Shown here: positions 20,353 to 30,246 of the stretch, one piece after another | Layout: every line of letters begins with the position of its first letter | Numbering within the stretch: the first letter of the stretch is position 1 | From: Mesorhizobium loti | Lineage (GTDB): Bacteria > Pseudomonadota > Alphaproteobacteria > Rhizobiales > Rhizobiaceae | DNA: 64,000 bases | Direction of reading: 5' to 3' | Assembly (NCBI GenBank): GCA_002356515.1 | Contig: AP017605.1 | Coordinates: 3,977,001 to 4,041,000, forward strand | The notes under the pieces: model-generated | Told to the model about the DNA's origin: nothing | What the model saw: only the letters and a program-made list of their open reading frames with translations | Databases searched by the model: none | Made by a program: the position numbers and the translations under genes

Positions 20353-20931
20353 CTAACCCGGCGCCGCCAGCGCCTTGTCGATCTGCGGCAAGAGCAGATC
20401 CCGCGCCGACTCCGCCGTCAGCGGGCCGACATGCTTGTAGGCGATCTTGCCATCCTTGCCGATGACGAAGGTCTCCGGCACGCCGTAGACACCCCAGTCG
20501 ATCGCCGCGCGGCCGGCTTCGTCGACGCCGATCGCCTGGAACGGATTGCCGAGGTCGCCGAGGAACCGGCGGGCGTTTTCCGGCTGGTCCTTGTAGTTCA
20601 GCGCCGCCATCACGAACCGCTTGTCCTGCGCCAGCGCCAAGAGCACCGGATGCTCTTCGCGGCATGGCGCGCACCATGACGCAAACACGTTGACCAGCGT
20701 GACCTTGCCGGCGAACGCCTTGGAATCGAGCCCCGGCAGGTTTGAGCCGTCAAGCGCGGGCAGATTGGTCTGCGGCGCCGGCAGCCCGATCAGCGCTGAG
20801 GGCACTTCCGAGACATCGCGTCCCGACAAAAGCTGCGACAGGAACAGGCCGGCGAGGCCGAGGAAGACCAGCAGCGGCAACAGCACGAACAGGCGGCGGC
20901 TGGGTGGCGGCGTTTCGGTTTCGCTGCTCAT
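20353..20931 (-). CDS. ccmG: Cytochrome c maturation thioredoxin CcmG/DsbE
   Basis: Periplasmic membrane-anchored thioredoxin that keeps apocytochrome c cysteines reduced for haem attachment. The 192 residues start MSSETETPPPSRR, then one membrane helix (LFVLLPLLVFLGLAGLFLSQLL), then a thioredoxin fold with WCAPC in VFASWCAPCREEHP and cis-Pro in VPETFVIGKDG. The start at 20931 overlaps the ccmD stop by 3 bp (ATGA). It is the last gene of the ccmA-ccmB-ccmD-ccmG series here. Confidence 0.93.
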   Translation of the reverse strand: MSSETETPPPSRRLFVLLPLLVFLGLAGLFLSQLLSGRDVSEVPSALIGLPAPQTNLPALDGSNLPGLDSKAFAGKVTLVNVFASWCAPCREEHPVLLALAQDKRFVMAALNYKDQPENARRFLGDLGNPFQAIGVDEAGRAAIDWGVYGVPETFVIGKDGKIAYKHVGPLTAESARDLLLPQIDKALAAPG

Positions 20932-21095
20932 GGCTTCTCCGCCTTGTCGGAACGCCGCCGCACGCCGGCCGCTTCGAGTTCGGCAAGCTCGCGCTTGCGC
21001 GCCCGCTGGTCGAACAGGATCCAGCCGATCAGCCCGGCCAGCACGATCGCCGTGATGCCATAGGCTGCGGTGACATAGAGCGCATGCGCACTCAT
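20928..21095 (-). CDS. ccmD: Haem exporter protein CcmD
   Basis: A 55-residue single-helix membrane protein, MSAHALYVTAAYGITAIVLA (then GLIGWILFDQ), followed by a basic, charged tail. It matches CcmD, which helps release holo-CcmE from CcmC. I derived it by direct reading of 21095 to 20928; the stop shares bases with the ccmG start. Upstream, 117 bp separate it from the ccmB stop: normally ccmC would lie here. Confidence 0.88.
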   Translation of the reverse strand: MSAHALYVTAAYGITAIVLAGLIGWILFDQRARKRELAELEAAGVRRRSDKAEKP

Positions 21096-21212
21096 GCGAC
21101 GCACCCCACATGATCTTCCGCTATTGCTTCACCGTGCTCGATCATCGCCTTCCCATAGCTTTGCGCCCTCGGCTTCGCAATCGGACGCTGCGTCGCGCCC
21201 TGTGCGGCCACA
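21096..21212. other. Short gap where ccmC would be expected
   Basis: Reading the minus strand gives no haem-handling WWD-domain sequence and no long frame: ccmC (about 240 codons) does not fit. The 117 bp carries no clear remnant. In relatives the order is ccmA-ccmB-ccmC-ccmD-ccmG, so this looks like loss or relocation of ccmC, or an assembly deletion. Confidence 0.6.
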
Positions 21213-21878
21213 TCAATCCGTTCCATGCCGCAGCGCCAGCGCCGCCGAGACCGGCCCCAGCACGGCAAGAAACAGCGTCAGCGCGGCAAGAATGAGGAAG
21301 GGCTGCAGGAACGGATCGGGATTGGCCGTCGCCCCATAGCTCGCCGAAACGCCGAAGATCAGCACCGGTATGGTCAGCGGCAGCACCAGCACCGAGATCA
21401 ACAGCCCGCCACGCGGCAGCGCCACCGCCACCGCGGCACCCGCGGCACCGATGAAGGTGATCGCCGGTGTGCCGACCAGCAGGGTCAGCGCGGTCGCGCC
21501 GATGGCGAGCGGCTCCATGTTCATGAACAGGCCGAGCAGGGGCGCGGCGACGACCAGCGGCAGCACGCTGCCCGCCCAATGCGCCAGGCATTTCACCAAT
21601 ACGGTCAGCGCCAGCATATGCCGGTCATTGCCGAGCACCAGCAGATCGAGCGAGCCGTCCTCGCGATCGGCCTGGAACAGCCGGTCGAGCCCGAGCAGGC
21701 AGGAAAGCAGCGCGCCGATCCACAAGATCGCCGGGCCGATGCGGGCCAGCAGCTTCAGGTCCGGCCCGACGCCGAAGGGGATGGTGGCGATGACGGCGAG
21801 GAAGAAGATGACGCCGGTCAACGCCCCGCCGCCGGCGCGGATGTTGAGGCGGATGTCACGGAGGAAGAGGGCTAGCAT
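21213..21878 (-). CDS. ccmB: Haem ABC exporter permease CcmB
   Basis: Membrane subunit of the CcmAB transporter used in cytochrome c maturation. The 221 residues begin MLALFLRDIRLNIRAGGGAL and hold six membrane segments; the family motif with FQADREDGSLDLLVLGNDRHML is clear. The start at 21878 gives the usual length. About 190 bp separate it from ccmA, filled by a palindromic repeat. After its stop only 117 bp remain before ccmD. Confidence 0.93.
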   Translation of the reverse strand: MLALFLRDIRLNIRAGGGALTGVIFFLAVIATIPFGVGPDLKLLARIGPAILWIGALLSCLLGLDRLFQADREDGSLDLLVLGNDRHMLALTVLVKCLAHWAGSVLPLVVAAPLLGLFMNMEPLAIGATALTLLVGTPAITFIGAAGAAVAVALPRGGLLISVLVLPLTIPVLIFGVSASYGATANPDPFLQPFLILAALTLFLAVLGPVSAALALRHGTD

Positions 21879-21894
21879 GATGGGAGACGCCTGC

Positions 21895-22066
21895 GCCCAG
21901 GCCCCCCTCTCTGCCCTGCCGGGCATCTCCCCCTCAAGGGGGGAGATTGGCAGTTTGTACGCCGCGCCTGCCTACCGAGGTTGAAGATTGGCGAAAGCCG
22001 GGGTGACAGCCGATCTCCCCCCTTGAGGGGGAGATGCCCGGCAGGGCAGAGAGGGGGGTTTAGCAC
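21895..22066. repeat. Long palindromic repeat between ccmB and ccmA
   Basis: Outer arms CCCCCCTCTCTGCCCTGCCGG and CCGGCAGGGCAGAGAGGGGGG are near-perfect complements of about 35 bp each (continuing through GGCATCTCCCCC and GGGGGAGATGCC), with about 90 bp between. It splits ccmA from ccmB, so transcription of ccmB may need read-through. Confidence 0.8.
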
Positions 22067-22071
22067 GGACA

Positions 22072-22674
22072 TCAATCCCCCATCACCAATTCCTCCGCCC
22101 CCTCCAACCCCAGCGGCAAATGCGTCGCCGCGACAATCATCCCACCTCCGGCGCAGTGCCCCGCCATCAGCCCGGCGAACCGCGCCTCCGAAGCCTTGTC
22201 CAATCCCGCCGTCGGCTCGTCGAGCAGCCATAGCGGCCGGTGGCTGACCAAAAGCTTGGCGATCGCCGCGCGGCGCCGCTGCCCGGTCGAGAGATAGCCG
22301 AACGGCAGATGGCCGATGCCGCCGAGCCCAACCGTGTCCAGCGCCTCTTCGACATCCGAATGGCCACTGCCATTGAAGTCGTGCCAGAAGCGCAGGTTTT
22401 CCGTGACACTCAGCGCCGTCTTCATCGCATTCTGGTGGCCGAGATAATGGCAGGCCGAGGCAACAGACGGAAACGCCTCACCGCCGCCTTCGAGCAGCAG
22501 CCGGCCTTCCGCCTTCGGCAGCAGCCCGGCAATGATCCTGAGCAAGGTTGATTTGCCCGATCCGTTCGGCCCGGTGACGACCAGCGCCTGGCCGTCGTCC
22601 AGCGCAAAACCAATGCCGGAAAAAACCGCCTCGCCGCCGCGTTCGCCGCCCAGATTTTCGGCGATAAGCCGCAT
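22072..22674 (-). CDS. ccmA: Haem ABC exporter ATPase CcmA
   Basis: ATPase of the CcmAB exporter of cytochrome c maturation. The 200 residues show Walker A GPNGSGKSTLL, signature LSTGQRRRAAIAKLL, and Walker B LWLLDEPTAGLDK. I start at MRLIAENLGGERGGEAVF (22674); the longer start at 22725 adds a sequence with no family match. The divergent neighbour acnA starts at 22960. Confidence 0.92.
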   Translation of the reverse strand: MRLIAENLGGERGGEAVFSGIGFALDDGQALVVTGPNGSGKSTLLRIIAGLLPKAEGRLLLEGGGEAFPSVASACHYLGHQNAMKTALSVTENLRFWHDFNGSGHSDVEEALDTVGLGGIGHLPFGYLSTGQRRRAAIAKLLVSHRPLWLLDEPTAGLDKASEARFAGLMAGHCAGGGMIVAATHLPLGLEGAEELVMGD

Positions 22675-22734
22675 CCCTCGCCTGCCCTGAAAACAATGTT
22701 TCGCGAGCGCTGCCGCATCGCACAAATTTGCTTT

Positions 22735-22771
22735 TTGACTGTCTAGAACTATTCCAGAAAATTCTCTATAT
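22735..22771 (+). promoter_or_regulatory. Candidate Irr (iron control element) box and promoter region of acnA
   Basis: TCTAGAA-CTA-TTCCAGA (22742-22758) matches the Irr consensus TTTAGAA-NNN-TTCTAAA with 3-bp spacer and two arm mismatches in total. It overlaps a -35-like TTGACT at 22735-22740. acnA is a known Irr target in rhizobia. The box lies 200 bp before acnA and 65 bp before ccmA, so it could serve either; I favour acnA. Confidence 0.55.
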
Positions 22772-22959
22772 GCGGTGCATCCGTGCCAGCGGTCGGCGCG
22801 GGAACAGAATTAGCGCCGAACCAGCGCACGCGCCGCCTTGAACGGCTCGGGTTGCTTGGGAACGGACAGCGGAAATGGCCGTACCCGCACCTTTGCGCGT
22901 GATTGCATGCCATCGGCGTCCGTTCCCTTTCAGGCTGAACAGACAAGGACGGATCGCAC

Positions 22960-25650
<2,691 letters not shown>

Positions 25651-25752
25651 TAAGGGAATAAGGCAGTAGGGCAGTAAGGGAGTAGGGCAAGGAACTCATC
25701 TCCCTACTGCCCTACTGCCCTACTGCCCTACTGCCCTACTGCCCTACTGCCC
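25651..25752. repeat. Octamer array forming an inverted repeat after acnA
   Basis: The left arm has the octamer CAGTAGGG with variants; the right arm has six perfect copies of CCCTACTG (25702-25749). Together they can form a long hairpin between the converging acnA and ceramidase genes. The right arm also encodes the last residues and stop of the ceramidase gene. Confidence 0.85.
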
Positions 25753-26411
25753 TTCGGCGCCCCAAACCGAGCCGTCGCCGCCAGCAGCATGCCCAACATC
25801 AGCGCGTTGAAGATGTGCCACAGGAAGTGCGTGCCGAGCGGAAAGCTGGCGCAGACCATCGGGTCGATCATCCGGCAGATGGCGGACACCACGAAGATCG
25901 CCGACCCCGCCAGATTGTACCAGCCGGCCCGGTTGCCGCTGACTGCTACCCAGACACCGAAGAAGGCGAGCGCCAGGAATGGCGGCAGATAGCTTGTCGT
26001 ACCGTTCGACGCCTGGCGCAGCCAGTCCGGCACGGCGAAAGTAATCGCCCCGGCCACCGCATAGAAGACGACGAAGACCGCGGTCGCCTTGCCCCATTCC
26101 ATGCCGAGGAAGCGGCGCAGGTTGAACAGCGTATAGGCGAGGGTGAAGCTGGCAATCGGCAGGATATCGGCCCAGATCGTGCCCTTGGTGGCAAAGGTAT
26201 GGAAGATCGTCGAGCCGATGCCGATCGCCACCACCCACCAGGCCAGCACCTCGGCGAAGGTGCCGGCCTTGCATCGGCGTACTTCCCGCACACCCCACAA
26301 TCCCGCGGCAATGAAAGCGAGGTTGGTCAAAGCATTAGCCGGCTCGGCCCAAAGTCCAGGACCGGTCCGCTCGCAATAAAGATCGACAGGGGTCAGGAGA
26401 GTTTGCCACAT
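25728..26411 (-). CDS. Ceramidase-domain membrane protein
   Basis: A 227-residue protein with about seven membrane segments and the CREST/alkaline ceramidase pattern: ALTNLAFIAAGLWG, the IGIGSTIFHTFATKG block (conserved Ser and His), FPLGTHFLWHIFNALM with the His pair, and CRMIDPMV. In the family these bind zinc and hydrolyse amides of sphingolipids or related lipids. I start at MWQTLLTPVDLY (26411). The C-terminal residues after PKG and the stop are written by the octamer array, so length may vary between strains. Confidence 0.8.
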   Translation of the reverse strand: MWQTLLTPVDLYCERTGPGLWAEPANALTNLAFIAAGLWGVREVRRCKAGTFAEVLAWWVVAIGIGSTIFHTFATKGTIWADILPIASFTLAYTLFNLRRFLGMEWGKATAVFVVFYAVAGAITFAVPDWLRQASNGTTSYLPPFLALAFFGVWVAVSGNRAGWYNLAGSAIFVVSAICRMIDPMVCASFPLGTHFLWHIFNALMLGMLLAATARFGAPKGSRAVGQ

Positions 26412-26589
26412 GGTGATGATGCCGCTCCCGAATCGAACCACGTCGTGAAATGCAGTGCCTCTCCTATTGCGACCTTACCTGTGGCCACAATGGCAAAATT
26501 TCACCGCAACGTGACTTCCCGTTGACTTCCGCTTCTGCCACATATTTCAGACAATCAGAACAAAGCCGGCGCCACCGGCGGGAATTGGA

Positions 26590-27375
26590 ATGGTCATGGC
26601 CTGGCGAAGATCACTTTGGCTGGCAGCCTTTGCGCTGGCCTTCTCGGCTTTTGCCGGTGCCGGCCATGCCGCCGAGTCCGAAAGAATCCAGGCCGAAAAA
26701 TCCCAGCCCGACAAGCCGCTCGGCGTGGTCGAACTGTTCACCAGCCAGGGCTGCAGCTCCTGTCCGCCCGCCGATGCCTTCTTCGCCGAACTTGCCACCA
26801 AGGAAGACATTGTCGCGCTCTCCTATCACGTCGACTATTGGGACTATCTCGGCTGGAAGGACACGCTGAGCCGCAAGGAAAACACTGAACGGCAATATGA
26901 CTACATGCGCGCCTTCGGCAGCCGCTCCGTCTATACGCCACAGGCGGTCCTCAATGGCCGCGTCCACGTCAACGGCGCCAATCGCGGCGAGGTCGACGGC
27001 GCGCTCGCCCGCATGGCCAGAGGCGGCGAAGGCATTCGGGTCCCTATCAAGGTCAGCCGCACCAGCGACCGCGTCATCATCGATGCCGGCGATGCCGGCG
27101 CCGGCCCCAACGACGCCCATGTCGTCATCGTCTATTTCGATGCGCCACAGACGGTCAAAATCGCCCAGGGCGAGAACTCCGGCCGCAAGATGACCTACTG
27201 GAACGCGGTGACCGGCATCCAGACCGCCGGCATGTGGCACGGCAAGGCGCAACGCTATGAATTGCCGTTGAGCGAGATCACCAAGAAGGGCGGCTGCGCC
27301 GTGCTTTTGCAGTCGGTCGGCAAGGACGGCATGCCAGGCCCCATCCTCGGCGCCGCCTTCATCCACAAGCCCTGA
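26590..27375 (+). CDS. DUF1223 secreted thioredoxin-like protein
   Basis: A 261-residue exported protein. After a signal peptide (MVMAWRRSLWLAAFALAFSA, cleavage near GHAAE) comes the DUF1223 domain: VVELFTSQGCSSCPPADAFF with a thioredoxin-like CSSC pair, LSYHVDYWDYLGWKD, and YTPQAVLNGRVHVNG. The family is restricted to proteobacteria; function is not established. ATG at 26590 or 26596 are equivalent. A TTGACT at about 26531 could be part of its promoter. Confidence 0.88.
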   Translation: MVMAWRRSLWLAAFALAFSAFAGAGHAAESERIQAEKSQPDKPLGVVELFTSQGCSSCPPADAFFAELATKEDIVALSYHVDYWDYLGWKDTLSRKENTERQYDYMRAFGSRSVYTPQAVLNGRVHVNGANRGEVDGALARMARGGEGIRVPIKVSRTSDRVIIDAGDAGAGPNDAHVVIVYFDAPQTVKIAQGENSGRKMTYWNAVTGIQTAGMWHGKAQRYELPLSEITKKGGCAVLLQSVGKDGMPGPILGAAFIHKP

Positions 27376-27403
27376 CGGAATTTGTCGGAAACAACGCTGC
27401 TTT

Positions 27404-27639
27404 CGTCATCCTGGGGCGAAGCAGGAGCGAAGCTCCGTCGCGGAGACCCCGGGATCAATGCCGTGACACTTGCTGCATGTAAAAGCGGTCCAGGATCAAG
27501 CGTTTCTCTCGACTGGGCCTGGCCGACGGCAACCTTGTGCGACCGCTTATCCTGGACCGCCGCGTACGTCGGCTGATGTCGCGGCATGGATCCCAGGGTC
27601 TGCGCGCCGCTTCGCGTCGCTCCCCCCCTGGGATGACGA
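27404..27639. repeat. Back-to-back palindromic repeat, copy 2
   Basis: Starts CGTCATCCTGGGGCGAAGC and ends CCTGGGATGACGAC, with GATCAATGCCGTGAC and GTCGCGGCATGGATC inside. It is longer than the other copies because of an extra central stem containing AAAGCGGTCCAGGATCAAGC and its complement. Confidence 0.75.
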
Positions 27640-27651
27640 CGGCTCGGGCAT

Positions 27652-27860
27652 GAAAAAACCGACGTCAGCTTGCTTCTGACGCCGGTCATTTAGGTTTGGG
27701 ATCGTCGCACCCGATTCTTCCGAGGAAAAACCGAGGTTGGTTCGATCCGACGCAGACCCGTGGGCGGGGGGCTTGGGGTTTACGAGCCGGTGCCGGACCG
27801 AACCGTCTCAGGCAACGCCGGTAAATTCGTCGGACATTGGGGCATGAGCGCGGATAAAAA
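27652..27860 (-). ncRNA. Candidate small RNA ending in an intrinsic terminator
   Basis: On the minus strand, ACCGGCGTCAG and CTGACGTCGGT (27658-27668 and 27676-27686) make an 11-bp stem with one mismatch followed by six U. Just upstream GGATCG and CGATCC enclose about 38 nt, another likely hairpin. No convincing protein is read here (a 69-codon frame ends inside the terminator). The 5' end near 27860 is a guess. It is divergent from the DUF2794 gene. Confidence 0.35.
27658..27686 (-). terminator. Rho-independent terminator (minus strand)
   Basis: An 11-bp stem, ACCGACGTCAG with CTGACGCCGGT, with a CTTGCTT loop and a run of six A on the plus strand just before the stem (U-run on the minus transcript). 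No minus-strand gene is otherwise nearby, which supports a small RNA. Confidence 0.6.
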
Positions 27861-28025
27861 ATGGCGAGAATGTGGCGAAGCATCACCAATTCCAACAGGC
27901 TGCGTTACAAAAGTGACTGGACGCATCAAAAACGGCGCGCCGCCGCCTCTCGTCACCGGCTCTTGCAATTGCAGCGCGAAGGGGCCAATTTTGGTTGGCA
28001 AAGATTCATTTTGAAGGATCGAGGC

Positions 28026-28412
28026 ATGACTGACGACAGCGGCGGGATGGGGGATGGTGACGCATCCGCAATATTGATCCCGCTGCATGAGGCGCGCAGT
28101 GCACGCCTCGACCAGCCGGTGCGCTTCGACCGGCGTGAACTGGACCAGATCCTCAGGCTCTACGGGCGCATGGTCGCCGCCAATGAATGGCGCGACTACG
28201 CCATCGATCATCTGACCGACAGGGCGGTGTTTTCCGTCTTCCGCCGCGCCAGCGAAGTACCGCTGTTCCAGATCGTCAAGGATCCGAAACTGGCCCGCAA
28301 GCAGGGCGCCTTCGCTGTCATCGCCGCCGGCGGCCGCATCCTCAAACGCGGCCAGGAGCTTGGCCGCGTGCTTGGCGTCTTCGACAGCAAGCTGAGGGTG
28401 GTTGAGGCGTGA
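28026..28412 (+). CDS. DUF2794 protein
   Basis: A 128-residue soluble protein typical of rhizobia. The DUF2794 block runs from VRFDRRELDQILRLYGRMVAA through EWRDYAIDHLTDRAVFSVFRR to GRILKRGQELGRVLGVFDSK. I start at MTDDSGGMGDGDASAI (28026), preceded by AAGGATCGAGG; the upstream 55 codons are not convincing. Function unknown. It is followed by an octamer repeat array 20 bp after the stop. Confidence 0.88.
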   Translation: MTDDSGGMGDGDASAILIPLHEARSARLDQPVRFDRRELDQILRLYGRMVAANEWRDYAIDHLTDRAVFSVFRRASEVPLFQIVKDPKLARKQGAFAVIAAGGRILKRGQELGRVLGVFDSKLRVVEA

Positions 28413-28432
28413 AGGGGAACTGGGGAATTGAA

Positions 28433-28554
28433 GAACTGAGGAACTGAGGAACTGAGGAACTGAGGAACTGAGGAACTGAGGAACTAGGCGCTAAACGCCT
28501 GATATTAAATCATTTTTCTTCAGTTCTTCAATTCCTCAGCTCTTCAATTCCTCT
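28433..28554. repeat. Octamer array forming an inverted repeat after the DUF2794 gene
   Basis: GAACTGAG is repeated six times exactly from 28433 to 28480, then GAACTAGG. After a short AT-rich centre the right arm has degenerate complements (TTCAGTTC, TTCAATTC, CTCAGCTC, TTCAATTC). It lies between converging genes and can fold into a long hairpin. Confidence 0.85.
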
Positions 28555-29124
28555 TCATTTCCCTCCCCGAAACTTCCGCTCCGGCAGCGAATCGGGATCG
28601 GGCGGCAGTGACGCACCGCCATTCAGCGACAGCTGCATGAACACCGTGTCCAGCCAGCGCCCGTGCTTGTAGCCGGAGCCTTCGAGCCGCCCTGAAGGGC
28701 GAAAGCCGAGTTTTTCGTGCAGTTTGACCGAGGCGCTGTCGGGATGGCCGTCGCCGATCACCGCGATGATCTGGCGGAAGCCCGCCGCCTCGGCCGCCGC
28801 GATCAGGCTCTGCATCAGCATGAGGCCGACGCCCTGGCCCTTGGCTTCAGGCGCGACATAGACCGAATCCTCGACGATGAAGCGGTAGGCCGGGCGAGGC
28901 CGGAAGGCGCCGGCATAGGCATAGCCGAGCACGGCGCCATCCTTTTCAGCCACCAGATAGGGAAAGCCCCCGGCGGTGAGAGCGTCGAATCGCGTGCCCA
29001 TTTCGGCGCGGCTGGGCGGCTCCAACTCGTAGCTCGCCGTGCCATGTGTCACCGCGTCGGCATAGATTTCGGTGATGGTGTCGAGGTCGGCGGCATTGGC
29101 CGCCCGAATCACGATATTGCTCAT
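28555..29124 (-). CDS. Phosphinothricin-type N-acetyltransferase
   Basis: A 189-residue GNAT enzyme of the PAT/Bar group. The opening IRAANAADLDTITEIYADAV, then TASYELEPPS, EDSVYVAPEAKGQGVGLMLM (acetyl-CoA loop) and AVIGDGHPDSASVKLHEKLGF follow the phosphinothricin/methionine-sulfone acetyltransferase pattern. Such enzymes acetylate glutamate-like or methionine-derived amines. The C-terminus ends at the octamer array. The start ATG at 29124 has AAGAATGAGC around it but no strong ribosome site. Confidence 0.9.
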   Translation of the reverse strand: MSNIVIRAANAADLDTITEIYADAVTHGTASYELEPPSRAEMGTRFDALTAGGFPYLVAEKDGAVLGYAYAGAFRPRPAYRFIVEDSVYVAPEAKGQGVGLMLMQSLIAAAEAAGFRQIIAVIGDGHPDSASVKLHEKLGFRPSGRLEGSGYKHGRWLDTVFMQLSLNGGASLPPDPDSLPERKFRGGK

Positions 29125-29173
29125 TCTTTATGCAAGCCTTCCATGTGCCTGCGATAACAGCAAAGACCGGCGC

Positions 29174-29204
29174 AAAAGAAAAGGGCGGCCGTTAGGCCGC
29201 CCCT
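29174..29204 (-). terminator. Rho-independent terminator of the BAX-inhibitor gene
   Basis: Perfect 8-bp stem GGGCGGCC / GGCCGCCC with loop GTTA at 29183-29202 and an A-rich flank that becomes a U-run on the minus strand. It lies about 40 bp after the BI-1 gene stop. Confidence 0.85.
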
Positions 29205-29244
29205 TCCAAACCCGATGGTCCAGTTCAGACCATGACGCGAAGCC

Positions 29245-30018
29245 TTAGCGGCGATCGCCCATGAACTGCAGCAGGAACATGAACAGGTTGATGAAGTCGA
29301 GGTAGAGCCTCAGCGCGCCCATGATGGCCTTGCGGCCGGCGACATCGGAAGCGTCACCCTCGAAATACATCTCCTTGATCTTCTGCGTGTCGTAGGCGGT
29401 GAGGCCGGCGAAGACCAGCACGCCGATCGCCGAAACGGCGAAGGACAGAGCCGACGAGTGCAGGAAGAGGTTGATTAGCGACGCGATGATGATGCCGAAC
29501 ACGCCCATGATCAAGAACGAACCCATCGCCGTCAGGTCGCGCTTGGTCGTGTAGCCGAACAGCGACAGCGCACCGAAGGCGGCGGCGGTGGCAAAGAAGG
29601 TCTGCGAGATGCTGGCTGGGGTGTAGATCAGGAAGATCGACGACAGCGACAGGCCGACGAGGCCGGCATAGACCCAGAAGGTGGTCTGCGCCGCAGCAAC
29701 GCTCATCGACTGGACGCGGAACGATAGGAACATCACAGCAGCCAGCGGGGCAAAGATCACCACCCACTTCAGCGGCGAACCGAAGATCGCAACGCCGAAG
29801 GAGGTCAACATCTCGCCAGTCGGCAGCGTTGCGACAGCCGAGGCCGGATCGGTGGTGGTGGCCAGCATGATCGTGCCGACGGCGGCAAGGCCGGTGATCA
29901 GGAGGCCAAGCCCCATCAGATTGTAGACCTTGATCATATAGGCGCGCAGACCCTGATCGATGTCGGCGCGGACGCCGGGCACCGCCGACGTCTGATAGTT
30001 GCGAATGGGATCAGCCAT
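29245..30018 (-). CDS. Bax inhibitor-1/YccA-family membrane protein
   Basis: A 257-residue protein with seven membrane helices. The start MADPIRNYQTSAVPGVRADI and the YNLMGLGLLITGLAAVG, VWVYAGLVGLSL-type and the C-terminal DTQKIKEMYFEGDASD segments mark the BI-1/YbhL-YccA family; the DTQK Asp is part of the pH/calcium gate in the family. It acts in the inner membrane, in relatives affecting calcium leak or protease FtsH. Single gene with its own terminator. Confidence 0.93.
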   Translation of the reverse strand: MADPIRNYQTSAVPGVRADIDQGLRAYMIKVYNLMGLGLLITGLAAVGTIMLATTTDPASAVATLPTGEMLTSFGVAIFGSPLKWVVIFAPLAAVMFLSFRVQSMSVAAAQTTFWVYAGLVGLSLSSIFLIYTPASISQTFFATAAAFGALSLFGYTTKRDLTAMGSFLIMGVFGIIIASLINLFLHSSALSFAVSAIGVLVFAGLTAYDTQKIKEMYFEGDASDVAGRKAIMGALRLYLDFINLFMFLLQFMGDRR

Positions 30019-30246
30019 TGGAATCCTCTATTGCTTCTGCCCCGTCCGGTGTCGGGCCTCTTGCGGACCCAGGCGCCGCTGGCAGGGCTCCAGCATGCCT
30101 GTGGCGAAATATGATGGTTATTCGCGTCAAGAACAAGACCGTAACCGGATGTAACGGTTCGTGAGAGGCCGAAAGGCCGATTCCCGGGCTTTCCAACCGG
30201 CATCCTTACCAAGATTTAATCCGGGATGGCCGCTCCGGCCCTGGAA

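Noticed and set aside
25702..25752. Short repeats that could suggest a CRISPR array
   Set aside because: Units are 8 bp with no spacers; the repeat is a microsatellite-like array.
27735..27760. tRNA-like T-loop (GGTTCGATCC)
   Set aside because: The flanking 5-bp stem does not pair properly and there is no acceptor stem or anticodon arm, so no tRNA is called.
28433..28488. Second octamer run that could suggest a CRISPR array
   Set aside because: Perfect 8-bp tandem units with no unique spacers and no cas genes near.
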